Assembly (NCBI GenBank): GCA_900317925.1
Contig: ONIQ01000010.1
Location: 1-55,658, forward strand
Direction of reading: 5' to 3'
From: an uncultured Bacteroidales bacterium
GTDB lineage: Bacteria > Bacteroidota > Bacteroidia > Bacteroidales > UBA932
Length of the DNA stretch: 55,658 nt
Below are positions 43,833 to 51,898 of the stretch, in pieces. The notes under the pieces are model-generated. The model did no database searches. It was given only the letters and a program-made list of their open reading frames with translations, and was not told the origin of the DNA. The position numbers were made by a program, and so were the translations under genes. Position 1 is the first letter of the stretch. Each line of letters begins with the position of its first letter.

Positions 43833-46033
43833 AATATTTAACTGGGGCGGCCGTACTGGCCGCGAGCACATTACTGCTTATGAGCTGCTGTGACAAAACC
43901 TCGGAGCCCGCTTATATCGGACCTTCCGACATTCGCATCGAAAACGGCAAGATGACGCCGGAAGTCCTTCTTTCCCTGGGCCGGCTGGGCGATCCGCAAC
44001 TATCGCCCGACGGCCAATTCATCCTGTATGGCGTCAGTTATACCTCCATCGCGGATAACCGCAGTTGCCGCAACCTCTTCCTCTGCAAGGCCGACGGCTC
44101 GGATAAAGTCCAGTTGACCCGCAGCGGAAAAAGCATTTCCAACGGCCGCTGGAGCGCAGACGGAAAGGCTATCTGGTATCTTTGCGGCGGCCAGGTTTAC
44201 AAAGCGCCGTTCAAAGCCGGCAAACTGGGCAAGGCGGTGAAAATCACCGATGTACCTTCCGGTATCGGCGAATTCAGCCTGTCGCCCGACAACGCCCAGA
44301 TGCTCTATGTCAGCACGGTTCCCGGCCCTGTCAAGCATCCCTCCGACTTCGACCCGGCCCTGGACAAAGCCAAGGCCTATGTTACGGAGGACCTGATGTA
44401 TCGTCACTGGGATCATTGGATGGAGGAACTGCCGCAGACCTATCTGGCATCGACCGCCAACGGCACCATCACCCCGGACAAGTCCCTCAACCTGCTGGGC
44501 GAGGATGCCGGCAAATTCGAGCTTCCGATGGAGCCTTTTGGCGGCCTGGAGCAGACTTCCTGGAGTCCTGACGGTACGCGCATCGCCTATTCGTGCAAGA
44601 AACTCGCCGGGAAGGAATACGCCTTCTCTACCGATACCGATATCTTTATCTATGATATCCCTTCCGGCCAGACCTGTCGGGTTCCGGGTGGAGCCGGCTA
44701 TGACACCAATCCGGTCTGGAGTCCCGATGGCAGCAAGCTGGCCTGGCTGAGCATGGCCCGGAACGGTTATGAAGCCGACCAGATGCGCCTGATGGTGGCC
44801 TCGGTCTCCCCCGCTACGGAGAACCAGGCCCCTCTCTCCATCACCGATATCCGCCATCTTTCCGCCCAGCTGGACGCCAATGTCGAAGATCCGGTCTGGG
44901 ATGCCGATGGCAGGCGCATCTGGTTCAGCGCCCTTGTAGATGGGCTGAAAGGCGTTTTCAGCATCACCCCGGAGGGGGTTGTCACCCGCCTCACCCCCGA
45001 AGATGCCTGGTTCGATTTCGGATCGCCCTTCGGCATCCAGGAAGACGGGACCGTGCTTTCCAGCTATTGCAGCATGGAATTCCCCACCGAACTGGTGGCC
45101 ATCCGTCCCAACGGAACCTTCTCCCAGCTTACACACGAGAACGAGCACATCCTCTCTCAGCTGACTCCGTATAAGACCGAAAAACGCTACGTGAATACCG
45201 TGGACGGAAAGGATATGTTGACCTGGGTGCTTTTCCCGCCGGAATTCGATCCCAGCGTTCAATATCCCGCCATCGAGATTCTCCTGGGAGGTCCGCAGGG
45301 AGCTTTGAGCCAGGGTTGGTCTTACCGCTGGAACTACCGGCTGATGGCCGCACAGGGCTATGTGGTCGTCCTTCCGAACCGCCGCGGCACCACCGCCTTC
45401 GGCCAGGAATGGTGTGAGCAGATTTCGGGCGACTACCCCGGCCTGAACATGCAGGATTACCTGAGCGCCGCCCAGATGATCAAGGCGGAACCGTATATCG
45501 GCAAACTGGCCGCCTGCGGTGCCAGCTACGGCGGGTATTCGGTCTATTACCTGGCCGGCGTGCACGGAGACACCTTCGACTGCTTTGTCGCCCATGCGGG
45601 GATTTTCGACGAGAAATACCTGTACTATGAGACGGAAGAGATGTGGTTCCCGAACTGGGACAACGGCGGTCTGCAGGAATATGCCTTCACCCCGGGACAG
45701 ATGGGTCCTGCCGGAGACGGCATTACCTTCGGCGGCATGAAACAGGCCGGTTCGCCCTGGAGCAACCTGCCCAAGCCCCAGCGCCACTATGCCAACTCCC
45801 CTGCCGCCAATGTCACCGCCTGGCACACGCCCATCCTGTGCATCCACGGCATGATGGACTTCCGGATCCCCTATGACCAGGGCATGGCCGCTTTCAACAC
45901 CGCCCAGATGATGGGTGTACCCTCCAAACTGGTGGTTTTCCCCGAGGAGAATCACTGGATCCTGAAACCGCAGAACGCCTTGTTCTGGCATCGGACCTAT
46001 TTTGACTGGCTTGATAAATGGTGCAAATCATGA
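43829..46033 (+). CDS. S9 family prolyl oligopeptidase-like lipoprotein
   Basis: 734 aa. Lipobox MSC in LLLMSCC. A beta-propeller occupies about 50-470 with repeated SPDG blades (DPQLSPDGQFILYG, SWSPDGTRIAYS, VWSPDGSKLAWL). The alpha/beta hydrolase domain follows with catalytic S566 in GASYGG, D677 in HGMMDFR and H709 in ENHW, so the triad is intact. These exported dipeptidyl or acylaminoacyl peptidases help anaerobes use peptides. The lipid anchor puts it in the outer or inner membrane facing out of the cytoplasm. It overlaps the WYL gene by four bases and the plug gene by four. Confidence 0.9.
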   Translation: MKYLTGAAVLAASTLLLMSCCDKTSEPAYIGPSDIRIENGKMTPEVLLSLGRLGDPQLSPDGQFILYGVSYTSIADNRSCRNLFLCKADGSDKVQLTRSGKSISNGRWSADGKAIWYLCGGQVYKAPFKAGKLGKAVKITDVPSGIGEFSLSPDNAQMLYVSTVPGPVKHPSDFDPALDKAKAYVTEDLMYRHWDHWMEELPQTYLASTANGTITPDKSLNLLGEDAGKFELPMEPFGGLEQTSWSPDGTRIAYSCKKLAGKEYAFSTDTDIFIYDIPSGQTCRVPGGAGYDTNPVWSPDGSKLAWLSMARNGYEADQMRLMVASVSPATENQAPLSITDIRHLSAQLDANVEDPVWDADGRRIWFSALVDGLKGVFSITPEGVVTRLTPEDAWFDFGSPFGIQEDGTVLSSYCSMEFPTELVAIRPNGTFSQLTHENEHILSQLTPYKTEKRYVNTVDGKDMLTWVLFPPEFDPSVQYPAIEILLGGPQGALSQGWSYRWNYRLMAAQGYVVVLPNRRGTTAFGQEWCEQISGDYPGLNMQDYLSAAQMIKAEPYIGKLAACGASYGGYSVYYLAGVHGDTFDCFVAHAGIFDEKYLYYETEEMWFPNWDNGGLQEYAFTPGQMGPAGDGITFGGMKQAGSPWSNLPKPQRHYANSPAANVTAWHTPILCIHGMMDFRIPYDQGMAAFNTAQMMGVPSKLVVFPEENHWILKPQNALFWHRTYFDWLDKWCKS

Positions 46034-46560
46034 AACGCATCCTTCTCTTTTCCCTTACGGCCCTGGCTGCCTGCGCTTGCGGGCCGACCGCAAAAACGCC
46101 CGCCGATGCTCCCAGGGATGAGCAAATCAACATCGGCTACGGGACCCTTGACAAAAACGCCTTGGGTTACGCCGTAGATAAGGTAAATGTGGACGACCAG
46201 GTAATCCGCTCCTATTCTTCTATCGCGGAATACCTGCAGGGCCGCGTGCCCGGGGTACGGGTAACCGAAAATGGCGGCATCCAAATCCGGGGCAACAACA
46301 ACCTGAACGGGCAGCCTTCCGAAGCGCTGATCGTGGTGGATGGTATCATCTGCGACAACATCAACAACCTGAATCCCGTGAACATCCATTCCGTCGAGGT
46401 CCTGAAAGATGGCAGTTCCTCCATCTACGGCTCCCGCGGCGGCAATGGCGTGGTCCTGATCACGACCAAAGGCGAATACGAACGAAAAAAAGCCCTGGAA
46501 GCGGAACGAGCCGCTGCCAGGGAAGCGAAAAAGGCTGCTAAAAAAGCCAAGAAGAACTAG
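46030..46560 (+). CDS. Orphan TonB-dependent receptor plug domain lipoprotein
   Basis: 176 aa from the ATG at 46030 (46018 is in frame but lies upstream of the ATGA overlap). The signal MKRILLFSLTALAAC has lipobox LAAC. The rest is a single SusC-type plug: IGYGTLDKNALGYAV, YLQGRVPGVRV, IQIRGNNNLNGQPSEALIVV, DGIICDNINNLNP, VEVLKDGSSSIYGSRGGNGV and LITTKG. There is no beta barrel; the protein ends in a lysine/alanine-rich helical tail. It cannot be a transporter on its own. It may be a partner or decoy plug, or a periplasmic/surface module working with the S9 peptidase. Confidence 0.85.
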   Translation: MKRILLFSLTALAACACGPTAKTPADAPRDEQINIGYGTLDKNALGYAVDKVNVDDQVIRSYSSIAEYLQGRVPGVRVTENGGIQIRGNNNLNGQPSEALIVVDGIICDNINNLNPVNIHSVEVLKDGSSSIYGSRGGNGVVLITTKGEYERKKALEAERAAAREAKKAAKKAKKN

Positions 46561-48272
46561 TCTTCCGCCACGCGGAAGGAGGCCAGGTCTTCGGCTTTGA
46601 AGTTCATGACGTAGGCGCTGTGGGCGCTGACTTCCGCTTCGGCGTGACGCACATAGACCTCGGCGCTCTTGGCAAAGAGTTCGGGGGCTTTGGAAGCATC
46701 GTCCAGCAGCAGCAGTGACATGACGATCACGCCAGTCATATCGTACAGGCGGCGGGACAGGAAATCCTGCTCTTCCTGATTGGCATCGGCCTTCACCTTC
46801 TCAATGGCGGCCAGATAGGTCGGCAACAGGGCGGCGACGCGCTCCTGCAGCGGTTTCATCTTCTCGGAAACCTCGTGTCCGAGCATTTCCTCGAAAATAC
46901 CCTGCCACGTTCCGTTGATGATGTACCGGATGGCGGCCACGACCTGCAGCTGCGTCGTACCTTCGTAGATGGAGAAGATACGGGCGTCACGGAAGAGCCG
47001 CTGGCACTTGTATTCCATGATAAAACCGGAACCACCATGAACCGATACGGAATCGTAGGCGTTCTGGTTGGCATATTCGGAGGTCATACCCTTGCACATC
47101 GGCGTGAAGGCATCGGCCAGACGGGAATACTTCTTCAGTTCGGCACGCTCCTCGGCCGTTAGCGGACGCTCGCGCTGAATGTCCTCCAGGGCCTTGTACA
47201 CATCCACGTAACGGGAGGTCGTATACAGCAGGGACCGTCCACCGTCCAGCTTGGCTTTCATACGGGAAAGCATATCATAGACACCGGGGAAACGGTTGAT
47301 CTTCTGGCTGAACTGCTCGCGCTCGCGGGCATAGGCGATGGCCTCGTTCAAGGCCTCCTGGCTCAGGCCGGTGCTCTGTGCACCGATCCCCAGACGGGCG
47401 CCGTTCATCAGGGACATCACGTACTTGATCAGACCCAGACGGGTGCTGCCGCACAGTTCGGCACGCGCGTTCTTATAGGTAAGCTCGCAGGTCGGGCTGC
47501 CGTGGATACCGAGCTTGTGCTCGATGTGGCGGACGTTCACGCCTCCCTGGCGCTTGTCGTAAATGAACATGGAAAGGCCACGGCCGTCGCGGGTACCTTC
47601 CTCGCTGCGGGCCAGGACCAGGTGAATATCGGAGTCACCGTTGGTGATGAAGCGCTTCACACCGTTCAGCAGCCAGCATCCCTCCTCCTCGGACCAGGTG
47701 GCCTTCAGCATCACGCGCTGCAGGTCGGACCCGGCATCCGGCTCGGTCAGGTCCATGGACATGGTCTCGCCGGCGCAGATACGGGGGATGAATTTCTGAC
47801 GCTGCTCTTCGGAACCGAACTCATAGAGGGTTTCGCAGCAGCTCTGCAGGCTCCAGATATTCTGGAAGCTGGAATCGGCCGCGGAAACAATCTCGCTGGC
47901 CATGCTGAAAATGGTCTCGGGCACATTAAGACCGCCGTAACGGCGCGGCATGGTAATGCCCCACAGGCCAGCCTGGCGGATGGCTTCCATATTCTCCACG
48001 GTCTTGGACGCGTAGATCATACGGCCGTTCTCCAGATGCGGGCCTTCCAGATCCACGCTCTCGGAATTGGGGGCGAGGATATTCGCGGCGATATCACCGG
48101 TGATTTCCAGCATCCGGCGGTAATTCTCGATGGCGTCCTCGTAATCTACGGGCGCATCGGCATACGTATCTTTGTCTGCAAAATTACGTTCCTTCAGTTC
48201 CACGATGCGACGCATCAAGGGATGGTCCAGATGGAATCCAATCTCGGGATGATCGGTAAAATAATTTGCCAT
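46557..48272 (-). CDS. Acyl-CoA dehydrogenase
   Basis: 571 aa, longer than the 380-residue mitochondrial type but usual for this Bacteroidales form. Conserved regions are LTEPDAGSDLQ, ERTx-free LHGSP-like IEHKLGIHGSPTCEL, ARLGIGAQSTGLSQEALNEA and the C-terminal SIYEGTTQLQ with the candidate catalytic glutamate. FAD-dependent oxidation or reduction of an acyl-CoA; with EtfA and EtfB directly upstream on the same strand, a role in crotonyl-CoA reduction to butyryl-CoA is plausible but not proven. It starts 11 bases after etfA and ends next to the plug gene, convergent with a four-base overlap. Confidence 0.9.
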   Translation of the reverse strand: MANYFTDHPEIGFHLDHPLMRRIVELKERNFADKDTYADAPVDYEDAIENYRRMLEITGDIAANILAPNSESVDLEGPHLENGRMIYASKTVENMEAIRQAGLWGITMPRRYGGLNVPETIFSMASEIVSAADSSFQNIWSLQSCCETLYEFGSEEQRQKFIPRICAGETMSMDLTEPDAGSDLQRVMLKATWSEEEGCWLLNGVKRFITNGDSDIHLVLARSEEGTRDGRGLSMFIYDKRQGGVNVRHIEHKLGIHGSPTCELTYKNARAELCGSTRLGLIKYVMSLMNGARLGIGAQSTGLSQEALNEAIAYAREREQFSQKINRFPGVYDMLSRMKAKLDGGRSLLYTTSRYVDVYKALEDIQRERPLTAEERAELKKYSRLADAFTPMCKGMTSEYANQNAYDSVSVHGGSGFIMEYKCQRLFRDARIFSIYEGTTQLQVVAAIRYIINGTWQGIFEEMLGHEVSEKMKPLQERVAALLPTYLAAIEKVKADANQEEQDFLSRRLYDMTGVIVMSLLLLDDASKAPELFAKSAEVYVRHAEAEVSAHSAYVMNFKAEDLASFRVAED

Positions 48273-48283
48273 ATCTTCTTGAT

Positions 48284-49306
48284 TTACTTGCTGTTCTGCT
48301 TATAGTACTTGATGAGTTTCGGGACCACTTCCTCAACCGTGCCCACAATCACGTAATCGGCGATCTTGTTGATCGGCGCATCGGGATCGGAGTTCACGCT
48401 GATGATGATCTTGCTGTCCTGCATACCGGCGATGTGCTGGATCTGACCGCTGATACCGCAGGCGATGTACACCTTCGGATGAACGGTCACACCCGTCTGG
48501 CCCACCTGACGGTCGGCATCGCAGAAACCGGCATCGACCGCCGCGCGGGAGGCACCCACCTCGGCGTGAAGGACCTTGGCCAGGTCGAAGAGCATGTCGA
48601 AGCCCTCGCGGCTGCCCATTCCGTAGCCGCCGGCCACGACGATGGCAGCACCCTTGAGGTTGTGCTTCGCCGCTTCTACATAGTGCTCAAGCACTTTCAC
48701 CACATAGGAAGCATCGGAAACATATTTCGAGACGGCGGGATAAACCACCTCGCCCTTTGCCTTTCCGGTAAAGACGGCCTTCTGCATGACGCCCGAGCGG
48801 ACCGTCGCCATCTGCGGACGATGGTCGGGGTTCACGATGGTAGCCACGATGTTTCCACCGAAAGCCGGACGAATCTGATACAGCAGGTTCTCATATTTCT
48901 TTCCGCTCTTGGTATCCTCATAGGGGCCGATTTCCAACTGCGTGCAGTCGGCGGTAAGGCCGCTGGTAAGGCTGGAAGAAACACGCGGGCCCAGGTCGCG
49001 GCCAATCACGGTCGCACCCATCAGGCAAATCTGCGGCTTCTCTTCCTTGAACAGGTTCACGAGGATATCCGTGTGCGGGGCAGAGGTATAAGGGAAGAGG
49101 CCCTCGCCGTCAAAGACGAAGAGTTTGTCCACGCCGTAAGGGAGGATCTGGTCTTCCACCTTTCCTTTGATACCGGTACCGGCCACCACGGCGTGCAGTT
49201 CCACGCCCAGCGTGTCGGCGAGCTTGCGGCCCTTGGTCAGCAGCTCCTGGGAAACTTCGGCAACGACAGTGCCTTCAATTTCACAATAAACAAATACGTT
49301 GTCCAT
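48284..49306 (-). CDS. etfA: Electron transfer flavoprotein alpha subunit
   Basis: 340 aa. The C-terminal FAD domain is complete: AAIVVAGGYGMGSREGFDML, GASRAAVDAGFCDADRQVGQTG, VYIACGISGQIQHIAGMQ and SVNSDPDAPINKIADYVIVG. The N-terminal domain has the usual ETF alpha/beta fold (VFVYCEIEGTVVAEVS). It forms a heterodimer with EtfB and passes electrons to or from the acyl-CoA dehydrogenase encoded next to it. Four bases separate it from etfB. Whether this pair is electron-bifurcating cannot be decided by eye. Confidence 0.95.
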   Translation of the reverse strand: MDNVFVYCEIEGTVVAEVSQELLTKGRKLADTLGVELHAVVAGTGIKGKVEDQILPYGVDKLFVFDGEGLFPYTSAPHTDILVNLFKEEKPQICLMGATVIGRDLGPRVSSSLTSGLTADCTQLEIGPYEDTKSGKKYENLLYQIRPAFGGNIVATIVNPDHRPQMATVRSGVMQKAVFTGKAKGEVVYPAVSKYVSDASYVVKVLEHYVEAAKHNLKGAAIVVAGGYGMGSREGFDMLFDLAKVLHAEVGASRAAVDAGFCDADRQVGQTGVTVHPKVYIACGISGQIQHIAGMQDSKIIISVNSDPDAPINKIADYVIVGTVEEVVPKLIKYYKQNSK

Positions 49307-49310
49307 ATTC

Positions 49311-50180
49311 CTAACCGATAATCTTTTCGTCCAACAATTCTTTTACGAGGCCCTCCACATCGGCATCCGAGGCGGTGAGGGTCTTGCTTTCCTTGGCCTG
49401 GAAGACGATGTTCATCACCGTCTTCACCTTGGTCGGCGAACCGGCCAGACCGCACTGCTGCGGGTCTCCGCTCACATCGGCCACATTCCACTGATTCAGC
49501 GTCAGATACGGCCTGTCGGCGTACAAGTCTGCGCGGGGATCCTCGGCGGGACGCTCCAGCGGGCAGGTGGCATATTTGTATTTCATGACGAGTTTCGCGT
49601 TCTGCGGACGGCAGGGAGCCGCGCTTCCATTTACGGTGACCAGCACCGGAAGCGGCACCTGGACGGTCTCTTTTCCACCATCGATCCGACGGTTGATGGT
49701 GGCGATGCCGTTTTCAATCTTGACGATTTCCTCGGCATAGGTAACCTGGTTCAATCCCAGCTTCTGGGCTACCTGAGGGCCTACCTGTGCGGTATCGCCA
49801 TCAATAGCCTGACGGCCACCGAGCACGATATCGACCTTTCCGATCTTGCGGATGGCGGTTGCCAGCGCATAGGAAGTAGCCAGGGTATCGGCACCGGCGA
49901 AAAGGCGGTCGGTCAACAACCAACCCGTATCGGCACCGCGATACAGGCCCTGCCGGATAATTTCTCCGGCACGGGGCGGCCCCATGGTCAAAATGCCCAC
50001 GGAACTACCGGGATTCTGTTCCTTCAACCGAAGCGCCTGCTCAAGGGCGTTCAGGTCGTCCGGGTTAAAAATAGCGGGGAGCGCAGCACGGTTCACCGTT
50101 CCTTCCGGTGTCATGGCGTCCTTCCCCACATTGCGGGTGTCCGGCACTTGTTTGGCCAAAACGACAATTTTCAGACTCAT
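49311..50180 (-). CDS. etfB: Electron transfer flavoprotein beta subunit
   Basis: 289 aa. The ETF beta fold shows IVVLAKQVPDTRNVG, NPDDLNALEQALRLKEQ, the nucleotide-binding segment GGRQAIDGDTAQVGPQVAQ and LPVLVTVNG. It is the first gene of etfB-etfA-acyl-CoA dehydrogenase, read from the consensus promoter at 50218-50248. The C-terminal extension around VKTVMNIVFQAKESKTLT is typical of anaerobe EtfB proteins. Confidence 0.95.
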   Translation of the reverse strand: MSLKIVVLAKQVPDTRNVGKDAMTPEGTVNRAALPAIFNPDDLNALEQALRLKEQNPGSSVGILTMGPPRAGEIIRQGLYRGADTGWLLTDRLFAGADTLATSYALATAIRKIGKVDIVLGGRQAIDGDTAQVGPQVAQKLGLNQVTYAEEIVKIENGIATINRRIDGGKETVQVPLPVLVTVNGSAAPCRPQNAKLVMKYKYATCPLERPAEDPRADLYADRPYLTLNQWNVADVSGDPQQCGLAGSPTKVKTVMNIVFQAKESKTLTASDADVEGLVKELLDEKIIG

Positions 50181-50217
50181 ATCTTATCCTGTATAAATAT
50201 TCGATAATTAAATCTGA

Positions 50218-50248
50218 CAAAGATAGGAATTTTCCAGGGATTTGCAAA
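50218..50248 (-). promoter_or_regulatory. Consensus promoter of etfB-etfA-acyl-CoA dehydrogenase
   Basis: Minus-strand TTTG (50245-50248), 19 bases, then TATCTTTG (50218-50225). Full consensus match, about 38 bases ahead of the etfB ATG. The -33 box is one half of the palindrome TTTGCAAA (50241-50248). Confidence 0.88.
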
Positions 50249-50271
50249 ACCGATAATAATTCGTACCTTTG
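50241..50271 (+). promoter_or_regulatory. Consensus promoter of the 50297 lipoprotein gene
   Basis: TTTG (50241-50244), 19 bases, then TACCTTTG (50264-50271); full match. Its -33 box is the other half of TTTGCAAA, immediately abutting the divergent etfB -33 box. Confidence 0.88.
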
Positions 50272-50296
50272 TGCAGATACATAATCACAGAAAGAT

Positions 50297-50773
50297 ATGA
50301 AGAGAACAATTTTAATGCTGGCTGCCGTGCTTTGCCTTGCGGCGTCGTGTGAAAAGAAGTACATCACAGAAGAATACATTACGGAATACCATTCCAATGT
50401 TACCACTTTCGATATCCGGATCGCCCCCACTGACTGGCTTCGTGAACAGGGCGCCCAGGAACCCGGAAGCACCAATTATCTCTATTATATTTATTCCAGC
50501 CCGGAGTTTTCCAAGGACGTCATGAAAAACGGCGCCGTAGTTGCCTATATCTATACCCTCTACGATGTCAATGCCCAACAGGGCGCCTGGAACCTGCTCC
50601 CCTATGTTTATCCGCTGGAAATGACCGAAGAAGGGAAGATTACCATTATCCCGGAGACCATCCGTTGCGAGTGGGAGGAAGGAAAGATCACCTTTGTCAT
50701 CCAGGATCTGGACGGCTATGCCCCTCTTAACGTCAACGAGACCCTCCTGATGCGCGTCAGCGTGATTCTGTAA
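50297..50773 (+). CDS. Small lipoprotein of unknown function
   Basis: 158 aa. Signal MKRTILMLAAVLCLAASC with lipobox AASC. The mature part begins EKKYITEEYITEYHSN, a short charged segment, and then forms a beta-rich domain (VTTFDIRIAPTDWLRE, AVVAYIYTLYDVN, GKITFVIQDLDGY). Similar short lipoproteins with a KYITEEYITEY-like start are scattered in Bacteroidales, but I cannot assign a function. Single gene with its own promoter and a terminator directly after it. Confidence 0.7.
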   Translation: MKRTILMLAAVLCLAASCEKKYITEEYITEYHSNVTTFDIRIAPTDWLREQGAQEPGSTNYLYYIYSSPEFSKDVMKNGAVVAYIYTLYDVNAQQGAWNLLPYVYPLEMTEEGKITIIPETIRCEWEEGKITFVIQDLDGYAPLNVNETLLMRVSVIL

Positions 50774-50791
50774 AGGTTTTTCGACCGATAT

Positions 50792-50822
50792 AAAAAAGCC
50801 AGGCGTTGAACCTGGCTTTTTT
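50792..50822. terminator. Bidirectional intrinsic terminator
   Basis: AAAAAAGCCAGG (50792-50803) pairs with CCTGGCTTTTTT (50811-50822) around a seven-base loop. It can end the lipoprotein transcript on the plus strand and tRNA-Arg on the minus strand. Confidence 0.9.
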
Positions 50823-50824
50823 CG

Positions 50825-50896
50825 TACCCCCGCTCGGAATCGAACCGGGACCGTCAGAACCGGAATCTGAAATTCTATCCTTTAAACTACAGGGGC
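50825..50896 (-). tRNA. tRNA-Arg (anticodon CCG)
   Basis: Minus-strand cloverleaf of 72 bases. The anticodon stem is TCAGA/TCTGA with loop TTCCGGT, giving CCG, and the T-loop is TTCGATT. The acceptor stem GCCCCTG/CGGGGGT has G-U pairs at its first and sixth positions, and the T stem has one A-C mismatch. CCA is not encoded. It reads CGG codons. Terminator follows at once. Confidence 0.9.
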
Positions 50897-50908
50897 AGTT
50901 TGGGATTG

Positions 50909-50916
50909 CAAAGATA
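50909..50916 (-). promoter_or_regulatory. -7 element TATCTTTG of tRNA-Arg
   Basis: Minus-strand TATCTTTG lies 12 bases upstream of the tRNA 5' end. No clear -33 TTTG. Confidence 0.6.
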
Positions 50917-50957
50917 GTAATTATTTTGGAAGATTTTATTTTTCGGCAAGATTTTCG

Positions 50958-50965
50958 TATATTTG
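50958..50965 (+). promoter_or_regulatory. -7 element TATATTTG of fabD
   Basis: TATATTTG matches TAnnTTTG; TTTT at 50934-50937 is a near match for the -33 box with a 20-base spacer. The fabD ATG at 50994 is 28 bases downstream of the box. Confidence 0.6.
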
Positions 50966-50993
50966 AAAGCTATTATAATATTATTGTCAAAAT

Positions 50994-51875
50994 ATGAAAA
51001 AAGCATACATTTTCCCCGGACAGGGTTCTCAGTTCCCCGGAATGGCCAAAGACTTGTACGATGGCAATTCCATCGCCCGCGACATGCTGGAGCAGGCCAA
51101 TGAGATTCTGGGATTCCGGATTACCGATATCATGTTCGACGGCACGGCAGAAGACCTCAAGGCCACCAAAGTTACCCAGCCGGCTATTTTCCTGCATTCC
51201 GTGGCGCTGGCCGCGACGATGGAGGACTTCACGCCGGACATGGTGGCGGGTCATTCTTTGGGAGAGTTCTCCGCCCTGGCTGCCGCCAAGGCCATCCGTT
51301 TTGAAGACGCCCTGCGTCTGGTAGCCATCCGGGCCAGGGAAATGCAGAAGTGCTGCGAAATGGTTCCCGGTACCATGGCCGCCATCCTGGGCCTGGACAA
51401 CCTCACGGTTGAAATGCTCTGTGCCGGCTGCGATGGGCTGGTGCTTCCGGCCAACTACAACTGTGACGGCCAGGTCGTGATTTCCGGAGAGAAAGAAGCG
51501 GTCGAACAGGCTTGTGCCAAGGCAAAGGAATCCGGTGCCAAACGAGCCCTTCCCCTGCCGGTCAGCGGAGCCTTCCACTCTCCTCTTATGGAACCTGCGC
51601 GCGTGGAACTGGCGAAAGCCATCGAACAGACGGAAATCGTGCAGCCCTGCTGCCCGGTGTACCAGAATGTCTGCGCCTCCCCGGTAACGAATCCCAAGGA
51701 AATCAAAAAGAACCTACTTACCCAACTCACTTCACCCGTGAAGTGGACGCAGTCCGTCCAGGCCATGCTGGCAGACGGAGCCGACTGGTTCATGGAAGTT
51801 GGTCCGGGAACCGTTCTGCAAGGCCTTGTACGCCGGATTTCCGGAGGCCTGGTCAACATTGAAGGAATTCAATAA
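50994..51875 (+). CDS. fabD: Malonyl CoA-acyl carrier protein transacylase
   Basis: 293 aa. The N-terminal FPGQGSQFPGM, the nucleophile elbow GHSLGEFSALAA, QVVISG and the active-site histidine in SGAFHSPLM are all present. It moves malonyl from CoA to acyl carrier protein to start fatty acid elongation. It stands alone, 23 bases upstream of the pyruvate:ferredoxin oxidoreductase gene, and may be co-transcribed with it; the gap shows no terminator. Confidence 0.96.
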   Translation: MKKAYIFPGQGSQFPGMAKDLYDGNSIARDMLEQANEILGFRITDIMFDGTAEDLKATKVTQPAIFLHSVALAATMEDFTPDMVAGHSLGEFSALAAAKAIRFEDALRLVAIRAREMQKCCEMVPGTMAAILGLDNLTVEMLCAGCDGLVLPANYNCDGQVVISGEKEAVEQACAKAKESGAKRALPLPVSGAFHSPLMEPARVELAKAIEQTEIVQPCCPVYQNVCASPVTNPKEIKKNLLTQLTSPVKWTQSVQAMLADGADWFMEVGPGTVLQGLVRRISGGLVNIEGIQ

Positions 51876-51898
51876 AAACAATATAATAACACTGCAAT

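Noticed and set aside
51731-51746. TTCACCCGTGAAG palindrome as a possible parS site
   Set aside because: It lies inside fabD coding sequence and does not match the parS consensus GTTTCACGTGAAAC closely enough.
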